DNA of 50,012 bases. It comes from Slackia sp. ZJ119. Its GTDB lineage: Bacteria > Actinomycetota > Coriobacteriia > Coriobacteriales > Eggerthellaceae. The stretch's first letter is position 1. Every line of letters starts with the position of its first letter. Positions 43,830 through 50,012 of the stretch are shown here, one piece after another. The notes under the pieces were generated by a model. It was not told where the DNA came from. It ran no database searches and saw nothing but the letters and a program-made list of their open reading frames with translations. Position numbers and translations under genes: made by a program. Location: NCBI RefSeq assembly GCF_011039175.1, contig NZ_JAAKEN010000021.1, positions 1 through 50,012 on the forward strand, given 5' to 3'.

Positions 43830-44951
43830 ATGCCCTTCACGCCGACGCCCTACACGCCCCCCGATTTCACGCTCCCGCACCTGGTCAGCGCCCCTGACGT
43901 GCGGCTCGAGCCAGCCCCCAAGGATTTTGTGGCGCCGACCGGCTACCACGCCATGTCCATCTACCCCGAATACCTGAAGCTCGACGGCCGATGGACGCTT
44001 GCCCGCGACAGCCGCATGGACTGCGTGGCCGTCGTGGAAAACGGCGAGGTCTTCGTGCGCGAATTCCGCCACATCAAGCAAGGCGACCTCATCGCGTGCG
44101 GCCGCACGGAAAACGGCGAAGACGGCATCCTCGTGTACACTGACGGCTTCCGCAGCCTAAAAGTTCCCGAAGAGATGTCGCCCCACCCCGGCAGCCACGA
44201 CAATTTCGCCTTCCGCCTGGGACGATCGCGTGAAACGGCCTTCTCCCGCGACTACGACGAGCTGTACGAAATCCTGCGCCACGACCGCGAGCGCGGCTCC
44301 ATCGTGTGGGTCATGGGGCCGGCGTTCACGTTCAACGGGTATTCGCGCGACGCCTTCGCAAAGATCGTCAACGCAGGGTACGCCGACGCCGTGTTCGCCG
44401 GCAACGCGCTGGCCACGCACGACCTGGAAGGCGCCCTGTTCCACACGTCGCTCGGGCAGGACATCGACACGCAGGAAAACCGCCCGTGCGGCCACTACCA
44501 CCACCTGGACACCATCAACCGCGTGCGCTATTGGGGGTCGATCGAAAAGTTCATCGAGGAAGAAGGCGTGCGCGACGGCATCATGCACGCCATCGTGCAA
44601 AACGGCGTGCCTTACGTGCTGGCAGGGTCGATCCGCGACGACGGGCCGCTGCCGGAAGTATACGGAGACGCGTACGCCGCGCAAGACGCCATGCGCAACC
44701 ATCTGCGGCGGGCGACGACGGTCGTCTGCATGGCCACAACGCTGCACACCATCGCGACCGGAAACATGACGCCGAGCTATCGCGTCATGGCCGACGGCAC
44801 CATCCGGCCGGTGTATTTCTACTGCGTCGACATCGCAGAATTCACCGTGAACAAGCTGATCGACCGCGGCAGCCTCGTCAGCCGCGGCATCGTCACGAAC
44901 GTGCAGGACTTCATCGCGAACGTCGCGAAGGGCCTGGGGCTTTTGGGGTAG
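43830..44951 (+). CDS. TIGR00300 (LOR/SDH conserved region) protein, possible ornithine cyclodeaminase
   Basis: The 373-residue protein carries the long conserved block of the LOR/SDH-related TIGR00300 family: GHYHHLDTINRVRYWGSI, DGIMHAIVQNGVPYVLAGSI, IRDDGPLPEVYGDAY, TLHTIATGNMTPSYRV and FYCVDIAEFTVNKLIDRGS. A methanogen member is reported as an ornithine cyclodeaminase (ornithine to proline and ammonia), and cyanobacterial ArgZ/AgrE carries the same region at its C-terminus, so a role in arginine/ornithine breakdown is likely but not shown. The ATG at 43830 has AGAGG upstream. No arginine catabolic genes are adjacent. Confidence 0.8.
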   Translation: MPFTPTPYTPPDFTLPHLVSAPDVRLEPAPKDFVAPTGYHAMSIYPEYLKLDGRWTLARDSRMDCVAVVENGEVFVREFRHIKQGDLIACGRTENGEDGILVYTDGFRSLKVPEEMSPHPGSHDNFAFRLGRSRETAFSRDYDELYEILRHDRERGSIVWVMGPAFTFNGYSRDAFAKIVNAGYADAVFAGNALATHDLEGALFHTSLGQDIDTQENRPCGHYHHLDTINRVRYWGSIEKFIEEEGVRDGIMHAIVQNGVPYVLAGSIRDDGPLPEVYGDAYAAQDAMRNHLRRATTVVCMATTLHTIATGNMTPSYRVMADGTIRPVYFYCVDIAEFTVNKLIDRGSLVSRGIVTNVQDFIANVAKGLGLLG

Positions 44952-45290
44952 GCCGCGACCGGCGTCAAGCCACGGCCGGCGCAGCAGAGGCAAGGGGCGG
45001 TGTCCTGCCGCAGCCGGTATCCCTGCCGCCGCGGGCGTCCTGCCGTCGCCCGACGCCCCATCCACGGCCGACGTCCTGCCGCAACCGGCGCAGCAGAAGC
45101 GAGGGCCGGCATCCTGCGACGGCCGGCGTCCCCGCCGCCGCAGGCGTCCTACCGCAGCCGGTATCCCCGCGACGGCCGGCGCCCCATCCGCGGCCGATGC
45201 CCTGCCGCCGCAGGCGTCCTACTGCAGCCCAAAGGCCGGTTTCTTTCGCAAAAAACGCAGTGCGCCGACGACCCGTCTGAGGGGCACCGG
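44952..45290. repeat. GC-rich degenerate repeats
   Basis: GCAGCCGGTATCCC occurs near 45010 and 45154, and CCGCCGC(A/G)GGCGTCCT near 45027, 45135 and 45205, among related words. The block follows directly on the stop codon and encodes nothing supportable. Confidence 0.6.
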
Positions 45291-45484
45291 CTGCTTTCAA
45301 TGAACCGCTGATGGGTCATCAATGGGATACTCCGGTTTTTTCCAAAAAGGGGATGAATTTCGGCGATAGCTGGGATAACATGCCTCATCATTGGTTTTTT
45401 GTTGACAAAACGTTTCACAGGAAGCGCAAACGAATGCCTGAGGGCGAGCGAATCGCCTCCGGCCGGAGAATACAAGGAGGGGCC
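45291..45484. other. Upstream region of the Hpt gene
   Basis: AT-richer sequence with TTGACA at 45403-45408 as a possible -35 but no matching -10. ACAAGGAGGGG just before 45485 is a strong RBS. Confidence 0.4.
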
Positions 45485-45853
45485 ATGTCCCTGGAATCAT
45501 GCTACGCCGTGATGGGCGGAGACTTGGAAGGCGTGCGCGGGCGACTGCGCGCCGACGACCGCGTGAGGAAGATCGTCGGCATGTTCCCGCACGACGAGAC
45601 GTTCGCCAACCTTGAACGCGCTTGGGAAACCCAGTCGATGCCCGAAGCGTTCCGCGCAGCCCACACGCTCAAGGGAGTAAGTCGCGACCTGGGCTTTACT
45701 CCGCTGTTCGAGGTGTCCAACGCGCTGGCGGACGTGCTGCGCCCCGCCAACGAAGGCGGCGAAATAGACACGCACGCCGTCGAGCAGCTGCTCGACGGCG
45801 TGCGGAGCGCCTATCAACTCACGCTCGACGCGATTGCAATCGTCGACGAATAG
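45485..45853 (+). CDS. Hpt (histidine phosphotransfer) domain protein
   Basis: The 122-residue helical protein is a single Hpt domain with phospho-accepting H60 in AAHTLKGVSRDLGF. It would receive phosphate from a receiver Asp and pass it on. The start at 45485 has AAGGAGGGG upstream; the longer frame is not supported. The hybrid kinase gene begins 101 bases downstream, so the two probably form a phosphorelay. No final response regulator is adjacent. Confidence 0.88.
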   Translation: MSLESCYAVMGGDLEGVRGRLRADDRVRKIVGMFPHDETFANLERAWETQSMPEAFRAAHTLKGVSRDLGFTPLFEVSNALADVLRPANEGGEIDTHAVEQLLDGVRSAYQLTLDAIAIVDE

Positions 45854-45954
45854 CAGAAGACGGAACCGGCTTGCGCAGCTTCGCCGCGTGCACGCGAAGC
45901 TTCTGACGCGAGGCGCAATCGGCAAGGCGGGGCAAGAGAAGAGGGCATCCCATC

Positions 45955-48906
45955 ATGCAAAGGGACGAACGGAAAGATCTTCGCCGGCGCATCGGCGTCG
46001 CGACGGCTGCGGTCGTGTGCATCGTGGCGCTCGTCGGCGTGTTTTTGGCGATCAACTACCAGCGCACGGTCTACCAGAACCAAATGTATCTTGAGGCCAG
46101 CACGAACCAGGCGGTCGACCGTCTTGACAGCGTGTTTGAAAGTTCGCAGCAAAGCCTCTTTTTGGCGCGTCACCTCTTCGAGGCGGAACAGCCGGCCCCC
46201 AACGACATCTGCGACGAGCTGGTCCTTCTCGAGTCGGGCACGCCGTTTGAATATCTGGCGTTCGAATCCGTCGATGGCGTTGTCTACAATTCGCGCGGAA
46301 AGATCACCGAAGCGCCGCCGCGCGAAAGCCCCATCACCGAGCCGACTGTGGCCACCGTCGAAGACGACCAGATCGGCGATGGCCCGAGCATCGTGTTCAT
46401 GGAGCCGGTGCACGACAAGGACGGCAAGTATCTCGGCGTGCTTGTGGGCATATGGGGCAACGAGCTGCTCGAGGACACCATTTCGGCCACGTACTTCAAC
46501 GACTACGTTTCCACCTATCTGTGCGACGCCGATGGCGATACCTCCATCATCGCGTATTCGAGCAAGCTGGTGACCGGCGACCCCGAAAAACTCGACATTG
46601 CCGCTGTCGACAGCACCGAAGGCGCCACGGTTGGCGAGATGATGGCGAAGATGGACCATGGCGACAGCGTCTCGTTCGCGTACGAATCGCCGCGCGGGTT
46701 GGGCCTTGCCTATATGGTAGAGCTTGCCGACCACGAATGGATCCTTTTGCGCACGTACCCGGCCACCATCAACAGCTCCGTTGCGGAGAGCGCAAACATG
46801 CTGGGCCTTGCCGCCGTCGGGGCGATCATTGCCATATTCGTAATAGCCATCATAGTCATCACGGTGCGCAGCTCACGGCAAAACAAAGCCATCACCATAG
46901 AGAAAGAGCAGTTCAGGCGCGTGATTGGTGCGTCATCCAAGCTGTTCAAGCGCTTCGCGATCATCGATTTGGAAAAAGGCACGTACGAATACATCAAGGG
47001 TGAGGACCTTGACGAGCGCCTGCCCATGCGCGGCAAGTTCAAAACCTTCGCCGCCTTCTGGGTCAGCCAAGCCATCTACGATGACGAGCGAGAGAAAGTG
47101 CTCGCGATGATCGGCCCTTCGAACATCGCGAACAACTTCGACGACGACGTGCAGATCCTGCGCTTCGAATACCGCATCAACTACCGGGACGAGATGCGCT
47201 GGCTGCAACCGTCCATGGTGTGTCTGCGCCGCGACGAGAACGGCCGCGTGGCCAGCGTGTTGTACGCCGTGCAGGACGTGACCGAGGTGAAGGCCGAAGA
47301 AGCGCGGGCCCGCGAGGCGCTCGAAGACGCATGCCGCGCCGCCGACCAGGCGTCGCACGCGAAGAGCGACTTCTTGAGCAGCATGAGCCACGACATCCGC
47401 ACGCCGATGAACTCCATCATGGGCCTGACGGCCATCGCGACCATGCACATGGACGACCCCGACCGTGTGAAGGACTGCCTGCAAAAGATCACCATGTCGA
47501 GCCGGCATCTGCTCGGCCTCATCAACGAGGTGCTCGACATGGCAAAGATCGAAAGCGGCAACATCGGCCTGTCGGAGGACGACTTCGACCTGCCCGAAGC
47601 GATAGAAAACCTGCTCACCATCATCCATCCCCAGGTGGCGGCCAGGCACCAGCACCTCAAGGTCGACATCGCCGACGTCACGCACGAACACGTGGTGGGC
47701 GACTTCATGCGCCTGCAGCAGATATTCGTGAACATCATGGGCAACTCGGTGAAATTCACGCCCGAGGAAGGCACCGTCAGCCTTTCCATCAGAGAGCTTC
47801 CCACGCGCATCAGCGGCTGCGGCCATTACGAGTTCACGTTCACCGACACGGGCTGCGGCATGAGCGAAGAGTTCGTGGAGCACATGTTCGAGCCGTTTGC
47901 GCGCGCAAACGACAACCGCATGACCAACGTCGAGGGCACGGGCCTGGGCATGTCCATCGTAAAGAGCGTGGTCAGCCTCATGAACGGCACCATCGACGTG
48001 CGCAGCAAGCTCGGCGAAGGCACCACGTTCGTGGTGACCGTGCACCTGAAGCTGCGCGACGTCGACGCCGAGGACGTCACACATCTGGCCGATCTCAACG
48101 TGCTGGTGGCCGACAACGACGTAACGGCGTGCGAAAGCGCCTGCCAGCTGCTCGAAGACATCGGCATGAAGTCCGAATACGTGACGAGCGGCGACGATGC
48201 CGTCGCCCGCGTGAAGGAGGCCTACGACGCGAACGACGAGTTCACAGCCGTTATCCTCGACTGGAAGATGCCGGGCAAAAGCGGCATCGAGACGGCACGC
48301 GAGCTGAGGACCATCCTGCCCGAGCACGTGCCGATCATCATCTTGTCGGCGTACGACTGGATGGCCGTGGAGCAGGAAGCACGCACGGCCGGCATCGACG
48401 CGTTCGTGTCAAAGCCGCTGTTCAGGTCGCGCCTGGTCCACGTGATGAACAGCCTTCTGGGAAACAAGAAGCAGGAAGACGTCAACGACACCGACCTGTT
48501 GCGCAAGTCCGACCTGTCCGGCAAGCGCATCCTGCTGGTCGAGGACAACGAGATCACGGCCACCATCGGGCTCGACCTTCTGTCGTTCACCGGGGCCAAA
48601 GCCGAACACGCCGAAAACGGCCAGGTGGCCCTGGAGATGCTGTGCGACAACCCGCCGGGCTACTTCGACCTGGTGCTCATGGACGGTCAGATGCCGGTCA
48701 TGAACGGGTACGAGGCCGCGCACGCCATCCGTCAGATCGGCGAATCCGAGCGCCCTGACTTGGCGACGCTGCCCATCGTGGCGCTGACCGCCGACGCCTT
48801 TGCCGACGACGTGAAACGCGCCCTGAAGGCCGGCATGAACGCTCACCTCTCCAAGCCGCTCGAGATCGATTCGCTGGTGAAGGTGCTTGCCGAGTTCTTG
48901 GGGTAG
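45955..48906 (+). CDS. Hybrid sensor histidine kinase with two receiver domains
   Basis: The 983-residue kinase has a membrane helix (about 14-34), an extracytoplasmic Cache-like sensor (about 40-275), a second helix (about 280-303) and a PAS-like region (about 318-440). The HisKA domain has H479 in SHDIRTPMNSIMG, and the ATPase has N box NIMGNSVKF and G boxes DTGCGM and GTGLGMS. Two receivers follow, with D769 (ILDWKMPG) and D910 (LMDGQMP). The first begins VLVADNDVTA and is the more divergent; the second, with VEDNEITA, is canonical. The upstream Hpt protein is the natural partner. The signal is likely a small extracellular metabolite. Confidence 0.95.
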   Translation: MQRDERKDLRRRIGVATAAVVCIVALVGVFLAINYQRTVYQNQMYLEASTNQAVDRLDSVFESSQQSLFLARHLFEAEQPAPNDICDELVLLESGTPFEYLAFESVDGVVYNSRGKITEAPPRESPITEPTVATVEDDQIGDGPSIVFMEPVHDKDGKYLGVLVGIWGNELLEDTISATYFNDYVSTYLCDADGDTSIIAYSSKLVTGDPEKLDIAAVDSTEGATVGEMMAKMDHGDSVSFAYESPRGLGLAYMVELADHEWILLRTYPATINSSVAESANMLGLAAVGAIIAIFVIAIIVITVRSSRQNKAITIEKEQFRRVIGASSKLFKRFAIIDLEKGTYEYIKGEDLDERLPMRGKFKTFAAFWVSQAIYDDEREKVLAMIGPSNIANNFDDDVQILRFEYRINYRDEMRWLQPSMVCLRRDENGRVASVLYAVQDVTEVKAEEARAREALEDACRAADQASHAKSDFLSSMSHDIRTPMNSIMGLTAIATMHMDDPDRVKDCLQKITMSSRHLLGLINEVLDMAKIESGNIGLSEDDFDLPEAIENLLTIIHPQVAARHQHLKVDIADVTHEHVVGDFMRLQQIFVNIMGNSVKFTPEEGTVSLSIRELPTRISGCGHYEFTFTDTGCGMSEEFVEHMFEPFARANDNRMTNVEGTGLGMSIVKSVVSLMNGTIDVRSKLGEGTTFVVTVHLKLRDVDAEDVTHLADLNVLVADNDVTACESACQLLEDIGMKSEYVTSGDDAVARVKEAYDANDEFTAVILDWKMPGKSGIETARELRTILPEHVPIIILSAYDWMAVEQEARTAGIDAFVSKPLFRSRLVHVMNSLLGNKKQEDVNDTDLLRKSDLSGKRILLVEDNEITATIGLDLLSFTGAKAEHAENGQVALEMLCDNPPGYFDLVLMDGQMPVMNGYEAAHAIRQIGESERPDLATLPIVALTADAFADDVKRALKAGMNAHLSKPLEIDSLVKVLAEFLG

Positions 48907-49120
48907 GCGCAAGGCAGCACGCCGGCCTTGCGCCCGACCAGGGCCGGGGACTGCAGCGGAAAGCCGGCATCCCCCGGCCGACGCGGCTGGGCGGCAGCAG
49001 AAGGTTGCACGCCAACCCAACGCCCCCGCCCTAGGCCGAGAGCAGCACTCCAAGCGCGGCTGCGCGAGGGGCCGGTCCTCCGGCCGAGGGCACGACTGCG
49101 CGGAAGGCAACACGCCCAAG
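48907..49120. other. GC-rich spacer after the hybrid kinase
   Basis: No gene is seen. Two half-symmetric words (CCGGCC..GGCCGG) occur, as in other spacers of this window. Confidence 0.35.
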
Positions 49121-49166
49121 AAAGCCGCCTCCCTTCCCCGGTCGGGACAAGGGAGGCGGCTTTCTG
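49121..49166 (+). terminator. Terminator between kinase and thioesterase genes
   Basis: AAAGCCGCCTCCCTT pairs perfectly with AAGGGAGGCGGCTTT around a 13-base loop. The flanking A/T tracts are short, so it may serve both convergent genes. Confidence 0.75.
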
Positions 49167-49246
49167 CGGATTCAAAGTTGACTTAACTAATCAGCGTTTT
49201 CCGAGAAGCTGCACCCGCATTCGCCACGGGCAGAAGCACGGCGCCC

Positions 49247-49666
49247 TTAGGCTTCGGCGATTCTGCGAGAGAACGTTTCATGGAGATCGGGGCAGGCTTT
49301 CTTGAGCGAAACCACCTTCGATTCCGCCAAAAAGCAGTGCTTCGACGACGCCACGGCCACCTGGGCTCCGTCGGACGCTTGCGTGATTTCGTAGGCCACC
49401 TCGTAGCGCACGCCCGTGTATTTGGTGACGGCGACCGCAATGAGAAGCTCGTCGCCAAACGTCGAGGGATGGTTGTACTCGATCTGAATGCCCACCACCG
49501 GCGACGTCACGCCGCGCGACTCAAAAAGCTGAAAAGGCAGCCCGATGGACTCCAAATAGCCCACCCGCGCTTCTTCAAGGAACTTGACATAATTCGCATG
49601 ATGGGTAATGCCCATTTTGTCGGTTTCATGGTAAGCGACTTTGCGATGATGCGTATACGTATACAT
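49247..49666 (-). CDS. Acyl-CoA thioesterase, YbgC/FadM-like hotdog protein
   Basis: The 139-residue protein has the 4HBT active-site signature YHETDKMGITHHANYVKFLE (12-31) with catalytic D16, followed by the long hotdog helix. Such enzymes hydrolyse acyl-CoA thioesters in the cytosol; the chain length cannot be told. AGGAG lies upstream of the ATG at 49666. It is monocistronic. Confidence 0.93.
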   Translation of the reverse strand: MYTYTHHRKVAYHETDKMGITHHANYVKFLEEARVGYLESIGLPFQLFESRGVTSPVVGIQIEYNHPSTFGDELLIAVAVTKYTGVRYEVAYEITQASDGAQVAVASSKHCFLAESKVVSLKKACPDLHETFSRRIAEA

Positions 49667-49898
49667 GCTTCAACTTCTCCTGATGCGGCACTGGCACGCG
49701 GGTTGTCAGCGAATTGCGAGCTTTCGTTCAAAGCCGATTTTACTACGAGACGACAGCGCCGCCGCAAGTCTGTGACAAGGACGGACATGGCATTTCGAAT
49801 TCTTGCCGAAAAAGGCGGTCTGGCTCTCCCCTAGCCTTGCGAAACCGCTTCAAGACCCTCATGCCATACCTGCGAAAAAATTTCTCCTTCATTGAATT
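49667..49898. other. Spacer upstream of the thioesterase gene
   Basis: No gene is supported. A 75-codon plus-strand frame over 49714-49941 has no RBS and an unlikely composition. Confidence 0.4.
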
Positions 49899-49926
49899 TG
49901 TTTTCTGGACAAGTGTCCAGGTTAAT
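49899..49926 (+). promoter_or_regulatory. Candidate promoter with operator palindrome
   Basis: TTGTTT and GTTAAT are 17 bases apart, and the perfect palindrome CTGGACA-AG-TGTCCAG (49905-49920) fills the spacer between them. It probably controls a gene beyond the window edge. Confidence 0.5.
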
Positions 49927-49953
49927 TCTGCAGAAGGATGAGCCGAAGGCTCT

Positions 49954-50000
49954 GCCGCATGCGAGGGCCATCTGACCCGAGCATGCGGCCTTTTCTTTTT
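49954..50000 (+). terminator. Intrinsic terminator at the window end
   Basis: GCCGCATGC (49954-49962) pairs with GCATGCGGC (49981-49989), followed by CTTTTCTTTTTT. It lies about 30 bases after the candidate promoter, so it may be an attenuator or end a short RNA. Confidence 0.8.
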
Positions 50001-50012
50001 TCTAGTCTTTCC

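Overview
The window looks like chromosome from a high-GC, monoderm actinobacterium of the Coriobacteriia, most likely Eggerthellaceae. The grounds are strongly GC-biased codons, the gene order infA-rpmJ-rpsM-rpsK-rpsD-rpoA-rplQ, a zinc-type ribosomal protein S4, a HrcA/CIRCE-type groESL operon, a FeoA-FeoB fusion, a Csn2-type Cas9 locus and small DUF2510/YccF membrane proteins. The placement is inferred from gene content; there is no rRNA gene in the window, and I found no tRNA.

Layout. 0.2-2.9 kb: a DUF2510 membrane protein converges on groES-groEL, which has a recognisable promoter and CIRCE operator. 3.5-4.4 kb: a lower-GC orphan gene with a PD-(D/E)XK nuclease-like core. 4.6-6.1 kb: enolase behind several stem-loops. 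6.3-10.6 kb: a minus-strand uptake operon (substrate-binding protein lacking its N-terminus, ExbB/TolQ-like channel, DUF2149 ExbD-like partner, FecCD permease, FecE ATPase). 10.7-12.7 kb: an ECF T component without its ATPases, and a Fic AMPylase with a palindromic operator in its promoter. 12.9-16.5 kb: the infA-to-rplQ operon. 16.9-19.5 kb: FeoAB. 19.7-21.9 kb: a LytS-like kinase and a winged-helix response regulator. 22.1-23.5 kb: a Nim-like flavoprotein and a nitroreductase. 23.7-25.0 kb: a candidate attenuated leader RNA in front of a B3/B4-domain gene and a Gdx-type SMR exporter. 25.4-26.7 kb: a triple RidA fusion. 27-33.9 kb: accessory genes (alpha/beta hydrolase, YccF, sortase-like lipoprotein, MFS, fluoride exporter, small charged protein) separated by GC-rich repeats and two copies of a palindromic element. 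34-40.75 kb: a complete type II-A CRISPR-Cas locus (short array, csn2, cas2, cas1, cas9, and a divergent tracrRNA). 41-49.7 kb: RecQ, a TIGR00300-family enzyme, an Hpt protein with a large hybrid histidine kinase, and an acyl-CoA thioesterase.

The least ordinary features are: (i) three diverged copies of a roughly 250-bp non-coding element with terminal inverted repeats, resembling a MITE; (ii) a proton-channel pair of ExbB/ExbD type built into an ABC importer operon in a cell expected to lack an outer membrane, headed by a truncated binding protein; (iii) a terminator/antiterminator leader ahead of a putative guanidinium exporter operon; (iv) a hairpin repeat lying 11 bases after two stop codons with a compensating stem; and (v) csn2 reading into the first CRISPR repeat. 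All functional statements rest on reading the sequence and on family knowledge; no database search was run.
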